This document shows positions 21,440 through 32,319 of a DNA stretch of 64,000 nucleotides, piece by piece (position 1 is the first letter of the stretch; each line of letters starts with the position of its first letter). Source of the stretch: Capra hircus (Eukaryota; Chordata; Mammalia; Artiodactyla; Bovidae); contig NW_017189517.1 in NCBI RefSeq assembly GCF_001704415.2, positions 6,025,167 to 6,089,166 on the forward strand, in the 5' to 3' direction. Made by a program: the position numbers and the translations under genes. Under the pieces are notes generated by a model. That model was not told where the DNA came from and searched no databases. It was given only the letters and a program-made list of their open reading frames with translations.

Positions 21440-22515
21440 TTTAAAAAGTTATTGTCTAATATTGAAGACATGTTGCCCTGTGGCTTATTCTCAAATCTTT
21501 AGTTTGCCACGTTAGAATAAAGGTGACTTATCACATATATTGTTTTTTATTTTGCTTGTAAAAGATGTATGTTTCAGGAGTAGATTGTATTGACTTTTCC
21601 TACAAGATCATGGCATGTGATGATGATATATCTCATGTGTTAAAAGACTCTAAGCAGGACCTCACACCTCTGATCACACACTGTTTATTTTCCATTTACA
21701 CTATTGCTCTCAGAGGTACCCTGAAGGGAGTAGTAAGATAGATGTATAACATACCAGAAATAAGCTGTATTTGGAATGTAAGTTGGCTAATTCCTCAATG
21801 CAATTTTTTTTTCTTTCTCTGTGATAACTGTAGTCTTATTTATAATAAAAACTTATAAATTAAACTTTTCTACCTGAAACAAGATTGAAACGAAAGGACT
21901 AATATGAAAGATGTAATTATCATGTGACAAAATAGGAGCAGTGCAAGTTGTTCACTTTTTCAGAATTTATTTTTGGATGACATTTAAATTAAATTGCATT
22001 TTAATTTAAATACAAAGAAGGAAACCCACATTACTAAGTAACTTTGCCAATCAACCTGTCAATATACTAATTATCAAAAAGTTTAGCAAAGAATTGCCTC
22101 CTTGCAATTCTTGTACCTTGGTCCCAGACACAAAGACAATTACATTGTTCAAATTGTCACCTTGTGACTCAAGTTTAAAACATACTCCCCCACAATGTTA
22201 AGATGTCCTATCCATGAAAAAAAAAAGTATTAATTTTGTTAGCAATAGAAACAGCATTTTTTAACTTTAATGGATTCAAAGCCTTCAAGAGAATATTATG
22301 TACCCCTAAACCAGCCCTGTGAATAAATGCAAACAAGAAACTAAACATGTAAAACCAATCATAATAGCTGTCATTTTATTAGGCATCTACCCATTTTAGA
22401 TTTCTAAGTGATATCTGTAATTTCCAAATAATAACTTTAATTTCCAGAAAGAATTAAGTGGTTGAGTCAAAGAAGTAATGATGCTTAGTTGTGGATGTGT
22501 TAGGTGGTGAAAACA
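21440..22515. other. Non-repetitive AT-rich sequence
   Basis: No repeat family recognised and no frame above 70 codons. A short A-run near 22218-22227. Confidence 0.4.
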
Positions 22516-23362
22516 AAGTTCAATGATGTAAAGAACAATATTAAATAGGAACCTGGAATGTCAGGTATGTGAATTAAGGTAAATTGGATGTGTTCAAGCA
22601 GGAGATGACAAGAGTGAACACTGACACTTCAGAAATCAGTAAACTGGAATGGGCGAATTTAATTCAGATGAACATTATATCTAATACTGTGTGGAAGAAT
22701 CCATCAGAAGAATGGTGTAGCCCTCATAGTCAACAAAAGTCTGAAATTCAGTACTTGGGTAAAATCACAAAAACAACAGAATGATCTCAGTTTCTTTACA
22801 GGGCAAATCATTCAACATCATAGTAATTCAAGTCTATGCTCCAACCACTAATGCTGAAAAAGCTGAAGGTCAAAAGTTCTATGAAGACCAACAAGACTTT
22901 CCAAAACTAACACCAAAAAAAAAAAAAAAAATGTTCTTTTCATTAGAAGGGGTTGGAATGAAAAAATAGGAAGTCAAGAGATACCTTGAATAACAAGCAA
23001 CTTTGGCCTTGGAATACAAAATGAAGCAGGGAAAAAGCTAACAGAGTTTTGCCAAGAAAACACACTGGTCATAGCAAACACCTTCTTCCAACAACACAAG
23101 AGATAACTGTACACATGGACATCACCAGATGGTCACTAATGAAATAAGATTGATCATATTATTTGCAACCAAAGATGAAGAAGCTCTATACAGTCAGCAA
23201 AAACAAGACCTGGAGCTTACTGTGGCTCAGATTGCAAACTCATAACTGCAAAATTTAAGCTTAAACTGAAGAAAGTAGGGAAAACCACTAGACCATTCAG
23301 GTATGACCTAAAACAAATCCCTTATGATTATACAGTGGATGTGACAGATAGAATCAAGGGAT
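22516..23362 (+). mobile_element. BovB endonuclease part (left half of split element)
   Basis: The upstream end of BovB ORF2 as seen in this window: ggaacctggaatgtcaggta, aaattggatgtgttcaagca (KLDVFKQEMTRVNTD), tcattcaacatcatagtaat, atctggaca-like DNA, gattgcaaactcataactgc, and up to cttatgattatacagtggat. Heavily broken by stops. It ends inside the target site of the L1; the right half resumes at 27401. Confidence 0.9.
23350..23362. repeat. L1 target-site duplication, left copy
   Basis: agaatcaagggat, identical to 27401-27413. In the BovB frame these abut as ...agaatcaaggga tgcatgaagaac, so removing the L1 restores BovB continuity. Confidence 0.96.
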
Positions 23363-23363
23363 T

Positions 23364-24116
23364 ATGAAGGGCTGGAAAAAGATATTCCATGCAAATAGAG
23401 ACCAAAAGAAAGCAGGAGTGGCAATACTCATATCCGATAAAATAGACTTTAAAACAAAGGCTGTGAGAAGAGACAAAGAAGGACACTACATAATGATCAA
23501 AGGATCAATCCAAGAAGAAGATGCAACAATTATAAATATATATGCACCAAATATAGGAGCACCGCAATATGTAAGACAAATGCTAACAAGTATGAAAGGG
23601 GAAATTAACAATAACACAATAATAGTGGGAGACTTTAATACCCCACTCACACCTATGGACAGATCAACTAAACAGAAAATTAACAAAGAAACACAAACTT
23701 TAACTGATACATTAGACCAGTTAGATCTAATTGATATTTATAGGACATTTCACCCCAAAGCAATGAATTTCACCTTTTTCTCAAGTGCTCATGGAACCTT
23801 CTCCAGGATAGATCACATCCTGGGCCATAAATCTAAACTTGATAAATTCAAAAAAATCGAAATCATTCCAAGCATCTTTTCTGACCACAAGGCAGTAAGA
23901 TTAGATCTCAATTACAGGAGAAAAACTATTAAAAATTCCAACATATGGAGGTTGAACAACACACTTCTGAATAACCAACAAATCACAGAAGAAATAAAAA
24001 AAAAATGCATTGAAACTAATGAAAATGGAAACACAACAACCCAAAACCTGTGGGACACTATAAAAGCAGTGCTAAGAGGAAAGTTCATAGCAATACAGGC
24101 ATACCTCAAGAAATAA
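23364..24116 (+). pseudogene. L1 ORF2 endonuclease domain remnant
   Basis: 250 codons. APE-type endonuclease blocks: NIYAPNIGAPQY, IIVGDFNTPLTPMDRS, and near the end IPSIFSDHKAVRLDLN, which keeps the S-D-H catalytic motif. The N-terminal Glu motif is lost by 5-prime truncation. It ends at a TAA where a CAA Gln codon is expected. Confidence 0.93.
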
Positions 24117-24173
24117 GAAAAAAGTCAAATAAATAACTTAACTCTACACCTAAAGCAACTAGAAAAGAAGGAA

Positions 24174-24644
24174 ATGGAGAACCCCAGAGTTAGCAGAAGG
24201 AAAGAAATCTTAAAAACGAGGGCAGAAATAAATGCAAAAGAAACAAAAGAGACCATAGCAAAAATCAACAAAGCCAAAAGCTGGTTCTTTGAAAGGATAA
24301 ATAAAATTGACAAAACATTAGCCAGACGAATCAAGAAGCAAAGAGAGAAAAATCAAATCAATAAAATTAGAAATGAAAATGGAGAGATCACAACAGACAA
24401 CACAGAAATACAAAGGATCATAAGAGACTACTATCAGCAATTATATGCCAATAAAATGGACAACGTGGAAGAAATGGACAAGTTCTTAGAAAAGTACAAT
24501 TTTCCAAAACTGAACCAGGAAGAAATAGAAAATCTTAACAGACCCATCACAAGCATGGAAATTGAAACTGTAATCAGAAATCTTCTAGCAAACAAAAGCC
24601 CAGGTCCAGACGGCTTCACAGCTGAATTCTACCAAAAATTTTGA
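24174..24644 (+). pseudogene. L1 ORF2 linker region remnant
   Basis: Continues the same frame after the TAA: a basic linker with AKSWFFERINKIDKTLARRI and NKSPGPDGFTAEFYQKF at the start of RT. It ends at TGA 24642-24644, where AGA is expected from the family pattern. Confidence 0.92.
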
Positions 24645-24794
24645 GAAGAGCTAACACCTATCCTACTTAAACTCTTCCAGAAAATTGCAGAGGAAGGTAA
24701 ACTTCCAAATTCATTCTATGAGGCCACCATCACCCTAATACCAAAACCTGACAAAGATACTACAAAAAAAGAAAATTACAGGTCAATATCACTG

Positions 24795-25943
24795 ATGAAT
24801 ATAGATGCAAAAATCCTCAACAAAATTCTAGCAATCAGAATCCAACAACACATTAAAAAGATCATACGCCATGACCAAGTGGGCTTTATCCCAGGGATGC
24901 AAGGATTCTTCAATATCCGCAAATCAATCAATGTAATTCACCACATTAACAAATTTAAAAATAAAAGCCATATGATTATCTCAATAGATGCAGAGAAGGC
25001 CTTTGACAAAATTCAACATCCATTTATGATAAAAAAAACTCTCCAGAAAGCAGGAATAGAAGGAACATACCTCAACATAATAAAAGCTATCTATGATAAA
25101 CCCACAGCAAACATTATCCTCAATGGCGAAAAATTGAAAGCATTTCCCCTAAAGTCAGGAACAAGACAAGGGTGCCCACTTTCACCACTACTATTTAAGA
25201 TAGTTCTGGAAGTTTTGGCCACAGCAATCAGAGCAGAAAAAGAAATAAAAGGAATCCAAATTGGAAAAGAAGAAGTAAAACTCTCACTGTTTGCAGATGA
25301 CATGATCCTCTACATGGAAAACCCTAAAGACTCCACCAGAAAATTACTAGAGCTAATCAATGAATATAGTAAAGTTGCAGGATATAAAATCAACACACAG
25401 AAATCCCTTGCATTCCTATACACTAATAATGAGAAAGCAGAAAAAGAAATTAAGGAAACAATTCCATTCACCATTGCAATGAAAAGAATAAAATACTTAG
25501 GAATATATCTACCTAAAGAAACTAAAGACCTATATATAGAAAACTATAAAACACTTGTGAAAGAAATCAAAGAGGACACTAATAGATGGAGAAATATACC
25601 ATGTTCATGGATCGGAAGAATCAATATAGTGAAAATGAGTATGCTACCCAAAGCAATTTACAAATTCAATGCAATCCCTATCAAGCTGCCAGCGATATTT
25701 TTCACAGAACTAGAACAAATAATTTCAAGATTTGTATGGAAATACAAAAAACCTCGAATAGCCAAAGCAATCTTCAGAAAGAAGAATGGAACTGGAGGAA
25801 TCAACTTGCCTGACTTCAGGCTCTACTACAAAGCCAGTCATCAAGACAGTATGGTACTGGCACAAAGACAGAAATATAGATCAATGGAACAAAATAGAAA
25901 GCCCAGAGATAAATCCACACACATATGGACATCTTATCTTTGA
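24795..25943 (+). pseudogene. L1 ORF2 reverse transcriptase remnant
   Basis: 382 codons, the longest open frame in the window. RT motifs in order: DQVGFIPGMQGFFNIRKSIN, ISIDAEKAFDKIQHPFM, GTRQGCPLSPLLF, and the catalytic LFADDM with FADD at 25290-25301. Then INTQKSLAF and WIGRINIVKMSMLPKAIYKF. The frame is lost near 25831 by a 2-bp deletion. Confidence 0.95.
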
Positions 25944-26496
25944 CAAAGGAGGCAAGAATATACAATGGAGAAAAGACAATCTCTTTAACAAGTGGTGCTG
26001 GGAAAACTCGTCAACCACTTGTAAAAGAATGAAACTAGATCACTTTCTAACACTGCACACAAAAATAAACTCAAAATGGATTAAAGATCTAAATGTAAGA
26101 CCAGAAACTATAAAACTTCTAGAGGAGAACATAGGCAAAACACTCTCCAACATAAATCACAGCAGGATCCTCTATGATCCACTTCCCAGAATTCTGGAAA
26201 TAAAAGCAAAAATAGAAAAATGGGATCTAATTAACATTAAAAGCTTCTGCACAACAAAGGAAAATATAAGCAAGGTGAAAAGACAGCCTTCTGAATGGGA
26301 GAAAATAATAGCAATTGAAGCAACTGACAAACAACCAATCTCAAAAATATACAAGCAACTCCTGCAGCTCAATTCCAGAAAAATAAACGACCCAATCAAA
26401 AAATGGGCCAAAGAACTAAATAGACATTTCTCCAAAGAAGACATACAGATGGCTAACAAACACATGAAAAAAATGCTCAACATCACTCATTATTAG
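25832..26496 (+). pseudogene. L1 ORF2 post-RT remnant (shifted frame)
   Basis: Resumes the ORF2 frame after the 2-bp deletion: IKTVWYWHKDRNIDQWNKIE, HLIFDKGGKNIQWRKDNLFN, ending HMKKMLNITHY, where an extra A in the run near 26470 shifts the frame. The Cys-rich end follows in another frame up to 27014 (IELPYDPAIPLLGI, WIRNLWYIYTIEYYSAIKKN). Confidence 0.92.
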
Positions 26497-27400
26497 AGAA
26501 ATGCAAATCAAAACCACAATGAGGTACCATCTCACACCAGTCAGAATGTTTGTGATCCAAAAATCTGCAAGCAATAAATGCTGGAGAGGGTGTGGAGAAA
26601 AGGGAACCCTCCTACACTGTTGGTGGGAATGCAAACTAGTACAGCCACTATGGAGAACAGTGTGGAGATTCCTTTAAAAAATTGCAAATAGAACTGCCAT
26701 ATGACCCAGCAATCCCACTGCTGGGCATACACAGCGAGGAAACCAGAATTGAAAGAGACACATGTACCCCAATGTTCATCGCAGCACTGTTTATAATAGC
26801 CAGGACATGGAAACAACCTAGATGTCCATCAGCAGATGAATGGATAAGAAACCTGTGGTACATATACACAATAGAGTATTACTCAGCCATTAAAAAGAAT
26901 ACATTTGAATCAGTTCTGATGAGATGGATGAAACTGGAGCCAATTATACAGAGTGAAGTAAGCCAGAAAGAAAAACACCAATACAGTATACTAATGCATA
27001 TATATGGAATTTAGAAAGATGGCAATGACGACCCTGTATGCAAGACAGGAAAAAAGACACAGATGTGTATAACGGACTTTTGGACTCAGAGGGAGAGGGA
27101 GAGGGTGGGATGATTTGGGAGAATGGCATTGAAACATGCATACTGTCATGTAAGAATTGAATCACCAGTCTATGTCCGAGGCAGGATACAGCATGCTTGG
27201 GGCTGGTGCACAGTGATGACCCACAGAGATGTTATGGGGAGGGAGGTGAGGGGGGGGTTCATGTTTCGGAACGCATGTACACCCGTGGTGGATTCATGTC
27301 AATATATGGCAAAACCAATACAGTATTGTAAAGTAGAATAAAGTAAAAATAAAAATCAAAAATAAAATAAAATAAAATTTTGCATACATTAAAAAAAAAA

Positions 27401-27413
27401 AGAATCAAGGGAT
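27401..27413. repeat. L1 target-site duplication, right copy
   Basis: agaatcaagggat directly after the L1 A-tail; identical to 23350-23362. Confidence 0.96.
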
Positions 27414-28972
27414 GCATGAAGAACTATGGATGGAGATCCATAACATTGTACAGGAAGTAGTGACCAAAACCATTCCAAAAGAATAAAAGCAAGAAGGTAA
27501 AATGGTTGTCTGAGGAGGCCATACAAATAGCTGAAAAATGAGAAGTGAAAGGCAACGGAGAAAGGGAAAGATATATCCAACCGAATGCAGAGTTCCAGAG
27601 AGCCATAAGAAAACCTTCTTAAGTGAGCAATGTGAAGAAATAGAAGAAAACAATAGAATGAGAAAGACTAGAGATCTCTTCAAGAAAATTAGAGATACCA
27701 AGGGAACATTTCATGCAAAGATCGGCACAATAAAGGACAGAAACAGCAAGGACCTTACAGAAGCAAAGAGATGAAGAAGATGTGGATTTAGAAAAGGCAG
27801 AAAAACCAGAGATCAAATTGCCAATATCCATTGGATCATAGAAAAAGCAAAAGAGTTCCAGAAAAGCATCTACTTCTGCTTTAGTGACTACGTCAAAGCC
27901 TTTAACTGTGTGGATCACAACACATTGTGTAAAATTCTTAGAGATTGGAATACCAGATAACCTCACCTGCATCCTGAGAAATCTGTATGCAAGTCAAGAA
28001 GCAACAGTTAGAACTGGACATGGAACAACAGAATGGTTCCCAATCAGGAAAGGAGTATGTCAAGGCTGAATATTGTCATCCTGCTTATTTAACTTATGTG
28101 CAGAGGACATCATAAAAAATGCCAGGCTGGATGAAGGACAAGCTGGAATCAAGATTGTTGGGATATCAATAATCTCAGATATAGACATGACACCACCCTT
28201 ATGGCAGAAAATGAAGAAGAACTAAAGACCTTTGTGAAGAAAGTGAAAGAATGGAGTGAAAAAGCTGGCTTAAAACTCAACATTCAGAAAACTAAGATCA
28301 TAACATCCAGTCCTATCACTTCAAGGCAAATAGATGGGGAAACAATGTAAGCAGTGAGAAACTTTCTCTTTCTGTGCTCCAAAATCACTGCAGATGGTGA
28401 CTACAGCCATGGAATTAAAAGACGCTTGCTCTTTGGAAGAAAAGCTATGACCAATCTAGACAGCATACTAAAAAGCAGAGACATTACTTTGCCAACAAAG
28501 GTCTGTCTAGTCAAAACTATGATTTTTCTGATAGTCATGTATGGATGTGAGAGTTGGACTATAAAGAAAGCTGAGCACTGAAGAATTGATGCTTTTGAAC
28601 TGTAGTGTTAGAGAAGACTCTTGAGAGTCCCTTGGACTGCAAGGAGATTCAACTAGTCTATCCTAAAAGAAATCAGTCCTGAATATTCATTGGAAGGACT
28701 GATGTTGAAGCTGAAATTCCAATACTTTGGCCACCTGATGCGAAGAGCTGACACTTTTGAAAAGACCCTGATGCTGGGAAAGATTGAAGGCAGGGGGAGA
28801 AGGAGATGACAGAGGATGAGATGGTTGGATGGCATCACTGACTCAATGGGGATGAGTTTGAGTAAACTCCAGGAGTTGGTAATGAATAGGGAGGCCTGGC
28901 ATGCCTCCATGGGTGTCGCAAAGAGTCAGACACAATTTAGCAACTGAAATGAATTGAACTGAAGTGAACTGA
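27401..28972 (+). mobile_element. BovB right half, with internal deletion
   Basis: Continues the BovB of 22516-23362 after the L1: WLSEE-type linker, then at about 27775-27785 it jumps from the segment before the RT to the QAGFRKGRGTRDQ-equivalent, a loss of roughly 390 bp relative to the 7.0-9.1-kb copy. RT tail and C-terminus follow (VMYGCESWTIKKAE at 28540-28580), ending with a (GAACTGAA)-type tail near 28945-28972. Confidence 0.92.
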
Positions 28973-29078
28973 AGCAGAAGAGATTAAGAAGAGGTGGGAA
29001 GAATATACAGAATAGTTATATAAAAATGTCTTAAGACCCAGATAACCACGAAGGTGTGGTCATTCAGATTCAGACATC

Positions 29079-30089
29079 TTGGTGTGCAAAGTCAAGTGGG
29101 CCTTAGGATGCATCCCGACGAACAGTGTTAATGGAGGTGATAGGATTTTAGCTGAGCTATTTGAAATTCTTAAAGATGATGCTGTTAAAGTGCTGCACTC
29201 AGTATGTCAGCAAATTTGGAAAGCTCAGCAGTGGCCACGGGACTGGAAAAGGTCAGTTTTCATTCCAATCCCAAAGAAGGGCAATGTCAAAAAATATTCA
29301 AACTATCATACAATTGTCCTCATTTCACATGTGAGCAAGGTAATGCTCAAAATCCTTCAAGCTAGGCTTCAACAGTACATGAACCAAGAATTTACAGATG
29401 TAGAAGCTAGAATTAGAAAAGACAGAGGGGCCAGATATCAAATTGCCAACATCCATTGGATCATAGAAACAGCAAGGGAATTCGAGGAAATCATCTACTT
29501 CTTCTTCATTAACTACACAAAACTCTTTGACTGTGTGGATCACAGTGAAGTGTGGAAAATTCTTAAAGAGATGGGAATACCAGACCATGTTACTTGCCTC
29601 CTGATAAGCCAAGAAGGAACAGTTAGAACCAGACATGGAATGATGGACTGGTTCAAAATTGGGAAAGGCGTACATCAAGGCTGTATATTGTCACCCTGCT
29701 TATATAAGCAGAGTGTGTGTATGCTTGTGTGCTTAGTCACTCAATCATGTCCAACTCTTTGCGACCCCATGGACTGTAGCCCACCAGGTTCCTCTGTCTA
29801 TGAGAATTGTCCAGGCAAGAATATTGGATTGGGTTGCCCTCCTCCAGGGGATCTTCCAAACTCAGGGATCAAACCCAGGTCTCCTACATTGCAGGCAGAT
29901 TACTTACCATCTGAACCACCAAGGTACATTATGCAAAATTCGGGTCTGGATGAATCACAATCTGGAAGCAAGACTGTTGGGAGAAATATCAATAACCTCA
30001 GATATGCAGATGATACCACTCTAATGGCAGAAAGTAAAGAGGAATTAAAGAGTCTCTTGATGAGGGTGAAAGTGAAAAACCTGGCTTGA
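29079..30089 (+). pseudogene. BovB RT frame reading through a SINE
   Basis: 336 codons open. VKWALGCIPTNSVNGGDRIL, WKRSVFIPIPKKGN and GKGVHQGCILSPCL are BovB RT. Residues about 212-282 come from an antisense Bov-tA (CLVTQSCPTLCDPMDCSPPG). The frame then returns to BovB with NNLRYADDTTLMAE, the catalytic YADD being at 30003-30014. The insert would sit in the palm just before the catalytic box, so activity is not expected. Confidence 0.88.
29713..29924 (-). mobile_element. Bov-tA SINE inside BovB
   Basis: Antisense: gtgtgtatgcttgtgtgctt, tcatgtccaactctttgcga, ctgtagcccaccaggttcct, ending in the tRNA-like head ttaccatctgaaccaccaag. It interrupts the BovB RT between the leucine-rich LSPCL motif and YADD. 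Confidence 0.94.
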
Positions 30090-30784
30090 AACTCAATATT
30101 CAAAAAAACTAAGACCATGGCATCCGGTCTCATCACTTCTTTGCAAATAGACATGGAAAAGTGGAAATAGTGATAGATTTTCTTTTCTTGGACTACAAAA
30201 TCAGTGCAGATGGTGACTGCAGCCATAAAATTAAAAGATGCTTGCTCCTTGGAAGAAAAGTGATGTCAAACCTAGACATCATATTTAAAAGCAGAGACAT
30301 TACTTTGCTGACAAAGGTCTGTATATTCAAAGCTATGATTTTTCCAGTAGTCATGTACTCATGTGAGAGTTGGACCATAAAGCAGGCTGAGTGCCAAAGA
30401 ATGGATGCTTTCAAACTGTGGTGCTGGTGAAGACTCTTCAGAGTCTCTTGGACTGCAAAGAGATCAAACCAATCAATCCTAAAAGAAATCAACACTGAAT
30501 ATTCACTGGAATTTCTGATGCTGAAGCTCCAATACTTTGGTCACCTGATGCGAAGAGCAATCTCATTGGAAAAGACCTGGATGCTGGGAAAGATTGAAGG
30601 CAGGAGGAGAAGAAGGAGACAGAGGATGAGACGGTTGAATGGCATCATTGACTCAATGGATGCCATTGAGTTTGAGCAAACTCTGAGTTTGTGGAAACTC
30701 AGGGAGACAGTGAAGGACAGGGAAGACTGGCATGCTGCAATCCATGGGGTCTCAAAGAGTTGAACACAACTTAACACTGAACAA

Positions 30785-31800
30785 TAACAACAAGAATACA
30801 TAAGTATTATGTCCCATTTAATAAGTATGGATGTGAGACTCAGCTCAGTTAAGTAAATTCCATCAAATTGCATAATAAGGAAGTACATAGCTTAGTCAGC
30901 TTTTTGTGACCAAAGCCCTTGTTTTCTGGATTTTGTGAAAACAAAATAAAAATAATTGCTAGCTGTCAAGGAAGACTTCTAAACCCTGAATGGTCCAAAG
31001 TCAAGTGCTTCAAGGGCAAGTTTACATTATAACTGCATTCCAGGAATCATTTTTTCTTCATAGTTATTTCTTTTTAAGGGATTTTTACCAGAATGATTTA
31101 TTCTCTTTTCATGATCATGGTAAAGCAAGAAGGGTACTGGATGATCTCAGCTCCTTAGTGCTAAATATTTCGTATCATGGTTAAAACATTGTGACTTTTT
31201 CTTCCTTTTCTTTAATAACAAAATTTTAATGAGAGGTGTATGGAAAGCATAATTAGAAGTATTTATATAGTACAAATGGGAAAACAATGTTGGCATTATA
31301 TTTAAAAGGAAATTGCATTCAGCTTTTTTAGCATATATGAATTGTACATTTATATACAATATAGGTACACAATGTCAACCTATTATAATTCTCTATATTT
31401 AAGTATTATGTCTTTCATGATAACTGTGTATTTCATTTAAGGTGCAAATATATGGTCATAAAGTTGTTTGAAATGTATATTATATATGAAAGAACTATGG
31501 GCTATATAGTGATATCTCCTGTTTCATTCCTGATATTGGTCATTTGTGTCTCCTATCTTTTTATCTTAACTGATAAAAAAAATTATTTAAATCTCATCAT
31601 AAACACTCATCATTTTAGGCCCTATCCTTTGTAAAAATCCAAACTTCATTGTCATATATTTCATTTTCTTTAATCTGAAGAACTTCCTATAACATTTTTA
31701 ATACTTCAGGACTGCTTGAAATATTCTCTCTGCTTCGTTTTGTTCTGAAAATTTCTATAATTCTTCATCTCCATATATCTTGACTGGATATAGACATCCA
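30785..31800. other. AT-rich unique sequence
   Basis: No repeat family or gene recognised to about 31640; beyond that a T-rich stretch may be old antisense LINE, unassigned. Confidence 0.4.
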
Positions 31801-31801
31801 G

Positions 31802-31905
31802 GTTCCTGGAGAAGGGAATGGCAACCGACTCCAGTATCCTTTCTGGGAGAGTTCCTTGGCCAGACCATGGGGTTGCAAAGAATCATACATGACTGAGTGA
31901 TTTTT
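31802..31905 (+). mobile_element. Truncated Bov-A SINE with target-site duplication
   Basis: ttcctggagaagggaatggc to catacatgactgagtgat; lacks the tRNA head. Flanked by agacatccag (31792-31801) and agacatctag (31911-31920), nine of ten identical. Confidence 0.9.
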
Positions 31906-31920
31906 GAAAAAGACATCTAG

Positions 31921-32319
31921 TTTATCAGTTTTGTTTGCTGTAGCACTTTAAAAATTTTGTCAAAGTGTCTTCTGCCTTTCATAATTCCTTACAAGAAGTC
32001 TGTAATAAGTCTTTGCGTTAACCTACAGGTAACATGCTCTTTTTTCCCCTCCTGCCTTTAATTTCATTTCTCTACTTGTTTAAATATTTTATTGTGATTA
32101 CTTCAGCTTTGTCTTCTTTGTATTTATCCTCCTGTGGTTAACTGAATTCCTTGGTTCTATTAATTTACAATATTTTCAGTCAAATGTACTAAATTACATC
32201 CATTTATCCTCAAATGATTTTTTCTGTTACCATCTTTCTCCCTTTTCTCTCTTAGATTCCTAATATACACATATTGCATGATATGGCATCATGCGCTTAT
32301 TCCCAGTTCTCTGAAGAGT
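31921..32319. other. T-rich sequence, probably old antisense LINE
   Basis: Continues the T-rich strand bias of the flanks. No clear family match by eye. Confidence 0.35.

Larger units (their letters stand above)
19050..21440 (+). mobile_element. L2 LINE, long decayed copy
   Basis: Several L2 ORF2 stretches in order on the + strand: 19700-19960 (ctcagttctcatattattca, gatgccatcttgatgggaatg), 20030-20250 (caaatatcagagctaccttt, attgcaatagcctcttctgg), 20290-20560, then 3-prime-end-like sequence around 20920-21020 and 21400-21440. Interrupted by a Bov-tA (19469-19680), an A-run (19357-19376) and an unassigned block (20690-20905). Confidence 0.65.
23363..27400 (+). mobile_element. Young bovine L1, 5-prime truncated, 4.0 kb
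   Basis: Contains most of ORF2 (from within the endonuclease domain), the bovine 3-prime UTR (27010-27360) and an A-rich tail. It lacks the 5-prime UTR, ORF1 and the start of ORF2. Perfect 13-bp target-site duplications flank it. The ORF is broken by TAA at 24114-24116, TGA at 24642-24644, a 2-bp deletion near 25831 and a 1-bp insertion near 26470. Autonomous mobility is excluded. Confidence 0.97.
28973..30784 (+). mobile_element. Second BovB, head-to-tail behind the first
   Basis: Starts gcagaagagattaagaagag, with no spacer after the tail of the preceding BovB, and runs through RT and C-terminus to a (caa)n-like end near 30784. It carries a Bov-tA at 29713-29924. Its 5-prime end coincides with the left edge of the internal deletion in the first BovB. 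Confidence 0.93.

Noticed and set aside
24795..25943. Functional host gene encoding a reverse transcriptase
   Set aside because: It is part of a 5-prime truncated L1 with target-site duplications, frameshifts and stops on both sides.
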